Position numbers and translations under genes: made by a program. From Candidatus Zixiibacteriota bacterium (lineage in GTDB: Bacteria; Zixibacteria; MSB-5A5; SM23-73-2): DNA of 64,000 nt. The stretch's first letter is position 1, and each line of letters begins with the position of its first letter. This document shows positions 37,697-47,240 of the stretch, one piece after another. Under the pieces are notes generated by a model. The model had not been told where the DNA came from and ran no database searches. It was given only the letters and a program-made list of their open reading frames with translations. The DNA lies in contig JAUWYR010000002.1 of the NCBI GenBank assembly GCA_030615745.1, positions 1-64,000 of the forward strand, in the 5' to 3' direction.

Positions 37697-39115
37697 ATGC
37701 AAGAGAACCAAATGAAAAAAAATTTCAAGTCGACATCTCTGGATGAAGATACTATTGCTGCTATCTCCACACCACTGGGAGAAGGTGGATTAGGTGTTGT
37801 CAGGATCAGCGGCAGGGAGGCTTTCGTGATAGCTGATAAGATATTCAGGGGTAAAGTTAAGCCCTCAAAGGCACCCTCCCACACAGTTCACTATGGTAAG
37901 GTGGTTGTTCTGAATACAGATGAGGAGATAGATGAGGTTTTGTTAACTGTTATGCATCCGCCTAAAACTTATACTAAAGAACCTTTGGTGGAGATAAGCT
38001 CTCATGGAAGTTCTTTTATCTTGTATAAGATTTTAAATCAGGCAAAAGAGGCTGGAGCAAGATTGGCCAATCCGGGAGAGTTCACCTTAAGAGCCTTTTT
38101 AAATGGGAGAATTGACTTAGCTCAGGCTGAGGCAGTGGCTGAGTTGATAAAAGCTAAGACTGATTTGAGTCTGAAAGTTGCTCTTTCACATCTCAAAGGA
38201 GAGCTATCTTTTAAACTCAATTCATTTCGAGAAAATCTGATTGAGATCTTAGCTAACTTAGAAGTTCAGATCGACTTTCCTGAGGAGGATTTAGAGCCAA
38301 AGGATAAAGAATATATCTTAAAAGAGTTAGATAATATCAAAGGTGGTATCGATAAGTTATTGGATACATACGATGAAGGCAAGATTCTAAAGGATGGATT
38401 AAGGGTAGTGATAGTTGGAAAGCCGAATGTTGGTAAGTCCAGCCTTTTGAATGCTTTATTAAAGGAGGAAAGGGCAATTGTAACACCAGTTCCAGGAACA
38501 ACAAGGGATGTGATATCAGAAGATGCTAATTTCAAAGGTGTTCCAGTAAGACTTTTTGATACAGCTGGTTTTAGAGTATCTAAAGATACAATTGAGGCAG
38601 AAGGGATAAAAAGGACAAAGCTTGAGATAGGAAAAGCAGATATGATCTTGTGGGTAGTGGATGCTTCCAGTGGTCTTGATAAAGATGAGCTCGAATTGGA
38701 AAAGCAGATCGAAAGTTTCAAGCATGTGGTGGTATTAAATAAGATAGATTTAGGCTCTGAGGATTCGATTTCAAAGCTTTTGGATAGATTTGAAAATAAA
38801 ATCTACAAAGAAATATGCGCGATAAAAAGAGAGGGAATTGAAGATTTGATTGACGCAGTTGCAAAAGAAGCCATAACTTTTGATAGGGATGCAAATGGCG
38901 ATGTGGTCTTATCCAATTTTCGTCACAAAGATGCTTTGCTAAGGTCAAAGGAGGGCTTATCAAAGGCAAAAAAATCTTTAACTGAAAAGTTAAGCCTTGA
39001 GTTTATTGCCTTAGATTTAAGAATAGCCTTAGATGCCATAGGTGAGATAATAGGAAAAACAGTAACAGAGGATATTTTGAATAAGATATTCTCAGATTTC
39101 TGCGTTGGGAAATAG
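37697..39115 (+). CDS. mnmE: tRNA uridine-5-carboxymethylaminomethyl GTPase MnmE
   Basis: 472 residues. Acts with MnmG on the wobble uridine of tRNA. N-terminal formyl-THF-binding domain (DTIAAISTPLGEGGLGVVR), helical domain, and G domain with GKPNVGKSS near residue 240, TPVPGTTRD, DTAGFR and NKID; the C-terminus ends FCVGK with the conserved Cys. The start ATG 37697 has no clear ribosome site; ATG 37712 is an alternative. Its original upstream region was displaced by the radical-SAM insertion. Confidence 0.96.
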   Translation: MQENQMKKNFKSTSLDEDTIAAISTPLGEGGLGVVRISGREAFVIADKIFRGKVKPSKAPSHTVHYGKVVVLNTDEEIDEVLLTVMHPPKTYTKEPLVEISSHGSSFILYKILNQAKEAGARLANPGEFTLRAFLNGRIDLAQAEAVAELIKAKTDLSLKVALSHLKGELSFKLNSFRENLIEILANLEVQIDFPEEDLEPKDKEYILKELDNIKGGIDKLLDTYDEGKILKDGLRVVIVGKPNVGKSSLLNALLKEERAIVTPVPGTTRDVISEDANFKGVPVRLFDTAGFRVSKDTIEAEGIKRTKLEIGKADMILWVVDASSGLDKDELELEKQIESFKHVVVLNKIDLGSEDSISKLLDRFENKIYKEICAIKREGIEDLIDAVAKEAITFDRDANGDVVLSNFRHKDALLRSKEGLSKAKKSLTEKLSLEFIALDLRIALDAIGEIIGKTVTEDILNKIFSDFCVGK

Positions 39116-39160
39116 AAGGGAATTACAGCGTTCAAATTTATCCAATAAGATGAAAAAGTT

Positions 39161-41524
39161 ATGTTAAAAAAGATTGATCTCTTTATTTGCCTGATTATCT
39201 TTTTGCTTTTAAAATTTAACTTATGTTTTTCTCAAAATAATGTAATTGAGGATGGATTAAAACTATACGAAAAGCTTAAAGGTCTGAGTTTAGATGATTC
39301 GAAAATAGCAGAAGTAGTTGATTTATCTATTAAAAAAGATGTTGCTACTTTTAATTTAAATAGAGGGAAGATATATTTTTTAAAGCCTTTTTTGGAGAAA
39401 ATCACAGGTTTTGTTTTCATCGGAGAGGGGACATTTGAGTTTACCCCGCCTACTGAGATCGAGAAATATCAATTGGAAAGGTTTACCAAAACAAGAAAGT
39501 TGAATCTGAAGTTTACCCAAGCTTATTTCAGATTTACAGACAACACCGTAGAGGAATTCGAAGGCAAATTACGATTAGCCTCAGGAGAGATTGAAAGTAG
39601 AGCAAAAAAGATTTTAAAGGATGGGCAAAAAAGGGCTTTGAGGAAATTAAAAGAGAATTTGAATGTTAGGATTTTAAAAGACCTTTGTGAAGAATCTTCA
39701 AATGGATTTTTCTACTGTGATATTTTTCCTAAAGATGAAAGTAGGGTGTTTTTCAGCTATTACCCAGATGAGTTTGAGGAAGTATTATTGAAAAGAGAGA
39801 GTCCGGGTGAAATAAGCCAGACAGATGTTGTTTGTTCATTTCATAAAAAATCCGAAGGACTCTTCGAGAAGGATTATGAGAAAAGATTCCCAACAGATGA
39901 AACGGATGAAACAGATGATAAGGATGAAATAAGGATTGAAAATTATAAGATGGATGTTAAGATAAAGGCTTCAGGTGAACTGGAAGCAGAGGTGGAGATA
40001 GCTCTTATCCCTCTTTTAGATGGGATTAGGGTTTTGAAATTCTATTTAAGTGATAAACTTAAAGTAAAAGAGGTAAAGGACGAAAATGGAGATTCTTTGG
40101 GTTTTATTCGTGAGAAAAATCTTTACGACCTTTTTGTGATTTTACAAAAGCCTTTGGAAAAAGAAAAAAAACTTAAGCTTTTCTTTAAATATTCAGGAGA
40201 TGTCTTGGACCAGAACTGGTATGGGGATTATTATATAAAATCGACGACTTACTGGTATCCGAGGTATGGGTATTTTACCAGGTCAAGTTATGATTTAACT
40301 TTCCGAACGCCCGAACAGTATAAGTTCGTCTCCATTGGAAAGAAGAAAAAAGAGAAAAAAGAGGGTGAGTATCTTATAACTTCATGGAAAGAGGATTTTC
40401 CAGTATCAGTTGCATCTTTTAACATGGGTAACTTCGATATATACGAGATGAAACATAAGGGTTTGCCAGATGTGAAAGTCTTTTATGTAGAGGAAAGCCA
40501 CAGGAGATTTACTCAGGATTTTAACAGATATCTGGCTAAGTATGATCTTTCAGCTGACATAATGACACGTGGCGCTCATATGAAGGAGAATATCGGTGCG
40601 GATGTTACAAACAGTATAAATTTCTTTCAAAAAACATATGGAAAGCTCCCCTTTTCCAAGATCGCGGCAACTGAGATCCCGGCATCTTATGGTCAGGGCT
40701 TTCCGGGTCTTTTACATCTTTCCTGGGGAAGTTTTCAAAAGGAGGAGGAGTTCAAGCTTGAAGCATTCAGAGCACACGAGGTCTCCCATCAGTGGTGGGG
40801 TCATATAGTTGGCTGGAAAACATATCATGACCTCTGGTTATGCGAAGGTTTTGCTGAGTATTCTGGTTTATGGTTTGCCCAGCTTTCAACCAAGGATAAC
40901 AAAAAATTTTTCACGGAGCTCGAATCTTTTAGAAAGGATATTTTAGGAAAAGGGAATCCTTACTCAGATGGTTCAAAAGCAGGTCCTTTGTGGCTCGGAT
41001 ACCGGCTCGATTCCTCAAAATCAAAAGACTACGTAACCTTGGTATATGAGAAAGGTGCTTATATTTTGCATATGTTGAGGAATATGATGATCGATTTTTC
41101 AAATTTCAGCGATGATAAATTCAAAGACATGATGAAGGATTTTGTTAAAACCTATTATGGTAAAGATGCGAGCACCGGGGATTTCAAAAAGATAGTTGAT
41201 AAACATACAGGCGAGGATATGTCCTGGTTTTTCGACCAGTGGGTTTACGGCACTGAGATTCCAAAATACACTTATTCATATTCAATAGACAATGTTGATA
41301 ATAAATTTCAAGTTACCATCAGGGTTAAGCAAAAGAATGTTTCACCCAACTTCAAGATGCCGGTTCCTATTGTAGTTGTTTTTAAAGATGAATCATATTC
41401 TATATTCAGGATAATGGTTGACAAGCCAAAAGATGAGATTAAATTACCTTTGGTGGAAAAAGAGGTAAAAGAGGTTGTTTTCAATCCTTTTCATTCGGTT
41501 TTGTGTGAGGTGGAAAAAGAGTAG
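39161..41524 (+). CDS. Secreted M1-like (gluzincin) metallopeptidase
   Basis: 787 residues with a signal peptide (about 1-24, ending CFSQ). An unassigned N-terminal domain (about 25-250) precedes an aminopeptidase-N-like part with HEVSHQWWGH near residues 538-547 and the third zinc ligand in WLCEGFAEYSG near 563. The GxMEN exopeptidase motif is replaced by a PGLLHLSW-type segment, so aminopeptidase activity is uncertain. Residues about 228-256 (EGLFEKDYEKRFPTDETDE) are encoded by two dispersed repeats inserted in frame, at a domain boundary. Confidence 0.85.
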   Translation: MLKKIDLFICLIIFLLLKFNLCFSQNNVIEDGLKLYEKLKGLSLDDSKIAEVVDLSIKKDVATFNLNRGKIYFLKPFLEKITGFVFIGEGTFEFTPPTEIEKYQLERFTKTRKLNLKFTQAYFRFTDNTVEEFEGKLRLASGEIESRAKKILKDGQKRALRKLKENLNVRILKDLCEESSNGFFYCDIFPKDESRVFFSYYPDEFEEVLLKRESPGEISQTDVVCSFHKKSEGLFEKDYEKRFPTDETDETDDKDEIRIENYKMDVKIKASGELEAEVEIALIPLLDGIRVLKFYLSDKLKVKEVKDENGDSLGFIREKNLYDLFVILQKPLEKEKKLKLFFKYSGDVLDQNWYGDYYIKSTTYWYPRYGYFTRSSYDLTFRTPEQYKFVSIGKKKKEKKEGEYLITSWKEDFPVSVASFNMGNFDIYEMKHKGLPDVKVFYVEESHRRFTQDFNRYLAKYDLSADIMTRGAHMKENIGADVTNSINFFQKTYGKLPFSKIAATEIPASYGQGFPGLLHLSWGSFQKEEEFKLEAFRAHEVSHQWWGHIVGWKTYHDLWLCEGFAEYSGLWFAQLSTKDNKKFFTELESFRKDILGKGNPYSDGSKAGPLWLGYRLDSSKSKDYVTLVYEKGAYILHMLRNMMIDFSNFSDDKFKDMMKDFVKTYYGKDASTGDFKKIVDKHTGEDMSWFFDQWVYGTEIPKYTYSYSIDNVDNKFQVTIRVKQKNVSPNFKMPVPIVVVFKDESYSIFRIMVDKPKDEIKLPLVEKEVKEVVFNPFHSVLCEVEKE

Positions 41525-41544
41525 GTCAAAAACTTCTTATGTTA

Positions 41545-41728
41545 GTCAAGGGTGCTCTCACACTTGACCATATGAGGATCGGGGTAAGGTACCCCGATCC
41601 AACAAGAATGGACAGATAAGTCTTTAAAGTTGGTTCGGGAATTGCCTGTCCGGCCAGGAAATTCCCGAACCTAAGATTCCTGCGGGAAATCCCCCGCCTT
41701 TGGCGGGGTCTTGACGACAATTCCCGCA
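41545..41728. repeat. Row of four palindromes between the peptidase gene and mnmG
   Basis: GTCAAG...CTTGAC (41545-41568); GGATCGGGGT-AAGGT-ACCCCGATCC (41576-41600); GTTCGGGAATT / AATTCCCGAAC (41633-41670) around CCTG-TCCGGC-CAGG; TGCGGGAA / TTCCCGCA (41681-41728) around CCCCGCC-TTT-GGCGGGG. The last two are nested designs like 1827-1886. Confidence 0.8.
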
Positions 41729-41786
41729 GAAACAAAACAAATTGTTTTAGGATTTCGTAGAGCATATTAAAACTCGCTAAGAAGTA

Positions 41787-43649
41787 ATGATCACCTACGA
41801 GGAAAAATTTGACATAATAGTTGTTGGAGCTGGGCATGCAGGGTGTGAGGCGGCTTTGGCTTGTGCGCGGATGGGGTGCAAGACTTTGCTTTTGACCTCG
41901 AATAAGGAGACCATTGCCCAGATGTCCTGCAATCCTGCTGTTGGTGGACTGGCTAAGGGTCAGCTGGTTAAGGAGATCGATGCACTAGGCGGAGAGATGG
42001 GTTTTATAACTGATAAAGCAGGAATACAGTTCAAGACTTTGAATAAGAAAAAAGGACCTGCTGTTTGGTCTTCTCGGGCTCAATGTGATAGAGTCTTATA
42101 TAGAGTTTATATGAGAGAATCCTTAGAAAATCAGAAAAATTTATGGCTTAAACAGGCGATAGTCACAGAGGTTCTTATTGATAATGGAAAGGCAAAAGGG
42201 ATTTTGACAAATATAAATAGTGCTTATTTATCCGATGTTGTCATTTTGGTTTGCGGGACTTTTTTAAATGGATTGATTCATATAGGCTTAGAAAACTTCC
42301 CCGCCGGAAGGGCAGGTGAGTTTCCTTCTTTGACCTTATCAGATAAGCTTAAAGAATATGGATTTGAAGTAGGAAGATTAAAAACAGGAACACCTCCGAG
42401 ATTAGATGGAAAAACAATAGATTTTTCCAAAACAATTCCTCAATATGGTGATGAAAATCCTAAGCCCTTTTCTCTAAAAACAAAAAAACTGCCAGAAAGG
42501 CATTATCTATGCCATTTGACACATACAAATGGAGAGACTCATAAGATAATATTAGCAAATTTGGACAGGTCACCACTATATAGTGGAGTAATAAAAGGAA
42601 TTGGCCCAAGATATTGCCCTTCCATCGAGGATAAGGTTGTAAAATTCAGGGGAAAACCAAGACATCAGCTATTCTTAGAACCTGAAGGTGAAAATACAAC
42701 AGAATATTATGTCAATGGTTTTGCAACATCTTTATCTGAAGATGTTCAATTAAAAGCGATAAGAACAGTTTCCGGTTTGGAAAAAGTTGAGATGACACGT
42801 CCAGGATACGCAATAGAATACGATTTTTTCCCTCCCACTCAATTGAATCCAACACTGGAGACGAAATTGGTTGAAAACCTCTTCTTTGCCGGTCAGATAA
42901 ATGGAACCTCGGGTTACGAGGAAGCAGGTGCTCAGGGGATAATGGCTGGAATAAATGCGGTCTTGAAATTGAGAAAAAAACCACCTTTTGTTTTAAAGAG
43001 GTGCGAAGCTTATATCGGGGTTTTAATCGATGATCTGGTCACAAAAGGGACAAAAGAGCCATATCGTATGTTCACCTCCAGAGCAGAGCATAGATTGGTC
43101 TTAAGAGAGGATAATGCAGATCAGAGATTGCTCGAATACGGCTATAAGTTCGGTTTGGTCTCAGAAAAGATATACCTTGAGTTCAAAAAGAGGAAGGGAA
43201 TAATAGAAAATGAGAAGAAGAGATTAAAAAAGGTGAAAGTCTCGGTTTCTGTGTTTGGTAAGTTAACAGAGGATATGGAAAATCACAAAAGGGTTTCTTT
43301 AGCCTATGCTTTGAAAATCCCGGATATAACTTACAAAGACCTTGCTAAAATTGATAAGGATTCAAAAGAGGTTCCTCAAAGGATTGCTGAGCAGGTTGAG
43401 TTAGAAATAAAGTATGAGGGATATATCAAAAGGCAAAACCAGGAGATTGAGAAGTTCAAGCGATTAGAATCGATGCTCATACCCCCGGATTTCAAGTATG
43501 ATGAACTTACCGGTTTCAAGCATGAAGCAAAAGAAAAGCTCAAAGATGTTAATCCGATCTCAGTTGGTCAAGCATCCAGGATTTCCGGTGTTTCACCAGG
43601 CGATATTGCGGTTTTGATGGTTCATTTAAAGAAGTTTTTATCGAAATGA
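41787..43649 (+). CDS. mnmG: tRNA uridine-5-carboxymethylaminomethyl synthase MnmG
   Basis: 620 residues. FAD-binding GAGHAGCEAALACARMG at the N-terminus, CNPAVGGLAKGQLVKEIDALGG, GTFLNG, RLKTGTPPRLDG and the C-terminal GYIKRQ region are all family hallmarks. Works with MnmE. The intervening peptidase gene separates it from mnmE. ATG 41787 with AAGAAG as a modest ribosome site. Confidence 0.97.
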   Translation: MITYEEKFDIIVVGAGHAGCEAALACARMGCKTLLLTSNKETIAQMSCNPAVGGLAKGQLVKEIDALGGEMGFITDKAGIQFKTLNKKKGPAVWSSRAQCDRVLYRVYMRESLENQKNLWLKQAIVTEVLIDNGKAKGILTNINSAYLSDVVILVCGTFLNGLIHIGLENFPAGRAGEFPSLTLSDKLKEYGFEVGRLKTGTPPRLDGKTIDFSKTIPQYGDENPKPFSLKTKKLPERHYLCHLTHTNGETHKIILANLDRSPLYSGVIKGIGPRYCPSIEDKVVKFRGKPRHQLFLEPEGENTTEYYVNGFATSLSEDVQLKAIRTVSGLEKVEMTRPGYAIEYDFFPPTQLNPTLETKLVENLFFAGQINGTSGYEEAGAQGIMAGINAVLKLRKKPPFVLKRCEAYIGVLIDDLVTKGTKEPYRMFTSRAEHRLVLREDNADQRLLEYGYKFGLVSEKIYLEFKKRKGIIENEKKRLKKVKVSVSVFGKLTEDMENHKRVSLAYALKIPDITYKDLAKIDKDSKEVPQRIAEQVELEIKYEGYIKRQNQEIEKFKRLESMLIPPDFKYDELTGFKHEAKEKLKDVNPISVGQASRISGVSPGDIAVLMVHLKKFLSK

Positions 43650-43685
43650 GAGTTGATTCAATGTTAATCGATTTGTTACCCTATT

Positions 43686-43971
43686 TGTCATTGCGAGCGT
43701 TAGCGAAGCAATCTCATCAAACTCAAAAGATTGCTTCGGGACTTTCGCCCCCCGCAATGACAGGCTAAAATATGCGGAAGCATCAAGAGATAATGTTATT
43801 TTGGAAACATTTCACCAGAGCCATAAAGGATCCCTGGTCGGGCAGGCAATGTGGGTTAAATAAGCCCCACCTTATGGGCAAGGTGGGGATACGATGATAT
43901 TTTGCGTAGCGGAGGGTTTATCCCTCCGATGCAGAGCCATAAAGGCTCCCTGGCCGGACAGGCTGCTACGC
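43686..43971. repeat. Intergenic repeat cluster upstream of parS
   Basis: (a) 43686-43762: TGTCATTGCG / CGCAATGACA outer arms around GCGAAGCAATCT / AGATTGCTTCG. (b) 43811-43888: AGAGCCATAAAGGAT and CCCTGGTCGGGCAGGC, then CCCCACCTT-ATGGGC-AAGGTGGGG. (c) 43904-43971: nested element copy 2, GCGTAGC / GCTACGC outer arms around CGGAGGG-TTTAT-CCCTCCG, AGAGCC-ATAAA-GGCTC and CCTGGCCGGACAGG. No gene in the 43650-44021 gap. Confidence 0.8.
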
Positions 43972-43992
43972 GATTAATTAGATTAGCTTAAT

Positions 43993-44008
43993 TGTTTCAC
44001 GTGAAACA
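43993..44008. promoter_or_regulatory. parS chromosome-partition site
   Basis: TGTTTCACGTGAAACA, a perfect match to the 16-base ParB-binding consensus, directly upstream of rsmG-parA-parB and about 12.8 kb from dnaA. Confidence 0.95.
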
Positions 44009-44021
44009 AACTTATCTCTTG

Positions 44022-44675
44022 ATGGGTACCCATCTCAAAAAATTTCAAAAAGCCTGTAAATCTCTTGAAATAGAGCTGACCGAGGAGCATTTAGATAAAT
44101 TCAAACTATATTCAAAAGAACTTGCAAAGTGGAATGAAAAAATTAATCTTATCTCAAGAAAATCTGATACACCAAAAGATATTTATAGACATTTCCTCGA
44201 TTCCCTTTTAATACTCAATGCTATAAAGATTCCTTTTCAAACGAATTTATTAGATTTAGGCTCAGGAGCAGGCTTTCCAGGCCTCCCTTTAAAAATCTTA
44301 AGAAAAGATATATTTTTGATCCTCTTAGAATCAAAAAGGAAAAAGGCTTTTTTTCTCGAACATATAGTTGACATCTTAAACCTAAAAAATACAAATGTGA
44401 TAAACCAGAGAGCAGAAGAGTTGAGCTTAAATTCAGATTATATTGAAAAATATGATTTGACAACAGCAAGATTATTAGGGAAATTAGATAAGATAACCAA
44501 AATTGCTCACTCTTTTTTAAAAGTCGGAGGACTTTTAGTCTGCTATAAAGGAAAATCAGTTGAAGAGGAGTTAAAAAAACTCTCAAAAGACTTTGAGCTT
44601 GAAAAGAAATTCCTTTACGAAAACTCTGTGTTTGGCTTGCAAAGAAATTTGATTATTTTAAAAAAAATCAAATAA
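44022..44675 (+). CDS. rsmG: 16S rRNA (guanine527-N7)-methyltransferase RsmG
   Basis: 217 residues from ATG 44022. The SAM-binding motif LLDLGSGAGFPGLPLKIL and the N-terminal WNEKINLIS are diagnostic. An open frame from TTG 43992 would read through parS (FHVKQ), a common annotation artefact; the family's usual N-terminus begins about 25-30 residues before WN, which fits ATG 44022. No strong ribosome site is visible. First gene of the rsmG-parA-parB group. Confidence 0.93.
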   Translation: MGTHLKKFQKACKSLEIELTEEHLDKFKLYSKELAKWNEKINLISRKSDTPKDIYRHFLDSLLILNAIKIPFQTNLLDLGSGAGFPGLPLKILRKDIFLILLESKRKKAFFLEHIVDILNLKNTNVINQRAEELSLNSDYIEKYDLTTARLLGKLDKITKIAHSFLKVGGLLVCYKGKSVEEELKKLSKDFELEKKFLYENSVFGLQRNLIILKKIK

Positions 44676-44738
44676 ACTTCTTGCTTTTTCAAAAAAAATA
44701 TTTTATAAAAATGAAAACTTATAAAGCGAGAGGAAATT

Positions 44739-45515
44739 TTGGCGAAGGTTATTGCTATTGCCAATCAGAAAGGGGGAATGGGAAAGACCACAACAGCGGT
44801 AAACCTCTCAGCCTGCTTTGCCATTTCGGAGAAAAAAACCCTTTTGGTGGATTGTGACCCTCAGGCTAATGCAACAAGTGGATTGGGGATTGATAAAAAC
44901 AATCTGAGAATCTCTGTCTACGATGTCCTGATAGAAAAGCTACCAGCACAAGATGCTATATTGAAAACAGAGCTCCCACTTTTGGAGATTTTACCCTCCA
45001 ATATCAATTTAGTTGGAGCAGAGATTGAGCTGGTGAATGTTACGGGTAGGGAAAAAAGATTGAGATCCAAACTTGAGCCTTTGAAAAATCTTTATGATTT
45101 TATCTTATTAGATACTCCTCCCTCTTTAGGTCTTTTAACCATAAATACCTTAACTTCTGCTGATTCCGTTTTAATCCCTATCCAGTGCGAATATTATGCA
45201 TTGGAAGGTTTGGGTCAACTTCTGAATACAATATCTCTGGTTAAAAAAAATTTAAATTCTAACCTCGAAATCGAGGGTGTCCTTTTAACTATGTATGACT
45301 TAAGGCTCAATTTATCAAAGCAGGTTGCAGAAGAGGCGAAAAAGTATTTTGGAGATAAAATTTTTAATACGGTTATTAAAAGGAATGTCAGATTATCAGA
45401 GGCTCCGAGTTTTGGCAAGCCTATTATATTATATGACATCCAATCAACCGGAGCTTTTAACTATATAAAATTAGCAAAGGAGATCTTAGACCATGACCAG
45501 GCAAGCATTGGGTAG
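44739..45515 (+). CDS. parA: Chromosome-partitioning ATPase ParA/Soj
   Basis: 258 residues. Deviant Walker A KGGMGKTT (11-18), DCDPQANAT, and LLDTPPSLG are present. TTG start with GAGGA ahead. Segregates origins with ParB-parS; its 3' end overlaps parB by 23 bp. Confidence 0.95.
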   Translation: MAKVIAIANQKGGMGKTTTAVNLSACFAISEKKTLLVDCDPQANATSGLGIDKNNLRISVYDVLIEKLPAQDAILKTELPLLEILPSNINLVGAEIELVNVTGREKRLRSKLEPLKNLYDFILLDTPPSLGLLTINTLTSADSVLIPIQCEYYALEGLGQLLNTISLVKKNLNSNLEIEGVLLTMYDLRLNLSKQVAEEAKKYFGDKIFNTVIKRNVRLSEAPSFGKPIILYDIQSTGAFNYIKLAKEILDHDQASIG

Positions 45516-46338
45516 AGGGATCGAGGCTTTAATACCCAAGGAATCAGATTTTTTAAAAAAGAAAGATTTGATAGAAATAGAGGTTGAAAAGATAAAGCCA
45601 AATCCCTATCAGCCAAGAGAAAGTTTTGATGAAAAAAGGCTTTCAGGGTTAGCTGAGTCTATAAAGGAAAAGGGTATGATTCAGCCGGTGGTTGTGAGGA
45701 AAAAACAAGATGGGTTTGAAATTGTTGCTGGGGAGAGGAGACTTCGCGCTGCAAAGTCGATCGGGCTAAAATTGATCCCAGCTATAATAATGGAAGGACT
45801 TTCAAAGCAGTCGATGCTTGAATTGACCCTGGTGGAGAATGTTCAAAGAGAGGATTTAAATCCAATTGAGGAGGCAAAAGGATATAAAAGACTTCTTGAG
45901 GAGTGTGGATTAACCCAAAAAGAGCTATCTAAAAGGGTTGGAAAAGACCGCTCATCAATTGCTAACACCTTGAGACTGTTAAACTTACCTGAGGAAGTGC
46001 AAAACCTAATTTTATCTGATATAATTTCAGAAGGTCATGCAAGAGCCATTTTGGCATTATCTACGCCAAAAGAGCAGATAAATTTAGCGAAAATAATCAA
46101 AGAATTATCCCTTTCTGTAAGAGAGACCGAAGAATTGGTTTATAGGAAAAAGAAAAAAATCTCCCCAAAAAATAAAAGACCAAAACTTTCTTCTGAGCTA
46201 AAAGATTTAGAAGAAAGATTGATAAAATTTTTTGGCACAAAGGTTAAAATCGTAAAAGGAAAAAAAAGGGGCAAAATTGAAATAGAGTTCTTTTCAGAAA
46301 AAGAGTTAGAGCGGATTTTAGAGCTTTTGAATATTTAG
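45493..46338 (+). CDS. parB: Chromosome-partitioning protein ParB/Spo0J
   Basis: 281 residues. N-terminal [10 protein letters not shown], CTPase domain with PNPYQPR and [23 protein letters not shown], helix-turn-helix [23 protein letters not shown] (cited as [11 protein letters not shown] and [12 protein letters not shown]), and a C-terminal dimerisation part. Binds parS at 43993. Confidence 0.95.
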   Translation: MTRQALGRGIEALIPKESDFLKKKDLIEIEVEKIKPNPYQPRESFDEKRLSGLAESIKEKGMIQPVVVRKKQDGFEIVAGERRLRAAKSIGLKLIPAIIMEGLSKQSMLELTLVENVQREDLNPIEEAKGYKRLLEECGLTQKELSKRVGKDRSSIANTLRLLNLPEEVQNLILSDIISEGHARAILALSTPKEQINLAKIIKELSLSVRETEELVYRKKKKISPKNKRPKLSSELKDLEERLIKFFGTKVKIVKGKKRGKIEIEFFSEKELERILELLNI

Positions 46339-46358
46339 GTAGAGAAAGGATTTTAGAT

Positions 46359-47240
46359 TTGTCAGTTGCAAAAATCAAAAACATCTTTAAAAAGCTAAAG
46401 GAGGGAAAATACTTACACATAATGCTTTTGCCCGATGGTAAAAAGGGTCTAAGGTTCAAAATATCTTTGAAATTAGCCTATTTTTTAGCCTTTTTAATCG
46501 GTTTATTCCTAATATTTGTGATGGTTCTGGTGATATCTTATGGAAAGGTTTTTTATAAAGCCCTTCAGGCAAAATCATTAGCTTTGGAGAACAGACGCCT
46601 TTCCGAATATAACGCTAAAGTGACAGAGCTTGAAAAACAGTTAAAAGCTTACAGAAGTTTTATCCAAAAAATTGGAAAGTTAGCCGGGGTAGAATATCCA
46701 ACAAAAAATGAGCCAAACATAGATTATAAAAAGGATTTCTACACAATGTTGGAGGAGGCAAGTTCTGATAGTAAAAGTTTTAATAAGTTTGACTTTTTTG
46801 GTCGATTGCGAAAGTCATATATTAACCCTTTTTTTGAGGATTTCATACCGAGAGGTTTCCCAGTGGGGGGTTGGATAACAAAGGGTTTTGTGGAAAAAAA
46901 AGAGAAGTTGGGTGTGGAACACCCTGGAGTGGATATAGCATGTAAGGAGGGAACAGAGGTGAAAGCGACTGCTTGGGGGTGGGTAAAATTTGCTGGCTGG
47001 GACCCGGAATACGGGAATCTTTTAATCTTAGAACATCGAGAAGGTTATTCAACATTTTATGGTCATAACAAAAAGCTAAAAGTTTTAGAGGGTGAATTTG
47101 TTGAGAGGGAAAAAGTGATTGCCCTATCAGGGAACACCGGAAGGAGTTCTGCTCCCCATCTTCATTATGAGATCAGAAAAGATGGGGTGCCAGTCGACCC
47201 AAAAAACTTTTTAACTATAGAGGAAAAAGATGAAAAATAA
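46359..47240 (+). CDS. Membrane-anchored M23 (LytM) peptidoglycan peptidase
   Basis: 293 residues. Transmembrane helix at about 42-65, a coiled coil (75-110), then an M23 domain with HPGVDIA (first zinc His and Asp), YGHN and HLHYEIR. Cleaves cell-wall crosslinks, or activates other hydrolases. TTG start after AAAGGA. It overlaps the bactofilin gene by 11 bp, a frequent pairing in which the peptidase and bactofilin shape the cell. Confidence 0.9.
   Translation: MSVAKIKNIFKKLKEGKYLHIMLLPDGKKGLRFKISLKLAYFLAFLIGLFLIFVMVLVISYGKVFYKALQAKSLALENRRLSEYNAKVTELEKQLKAYRSFIQKIGKLAGVEYPTKNEPNIDYKKDFYTMLEEASSDSKSFNKFDFFGRLRKSYINPFFEDFIPRGFPVGGWITKGFVEKKEKLGVEHPGVDIACKEGTEVKATAWGWVKFAGWDPEYGNLLILEHREGYSTFYGHNKKLKVLEGEFVEREKVIALSGNTGRSSAPHLHYEIRKDGVPVDPKNFLTIEEKDEK

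Noticed and set aside
43992-44021. rsmG start at TTG 43992
   Set aside because: The extension is translated parS (FHVKQ), without ribosome site; the family N-terminus fits ATG 44022.
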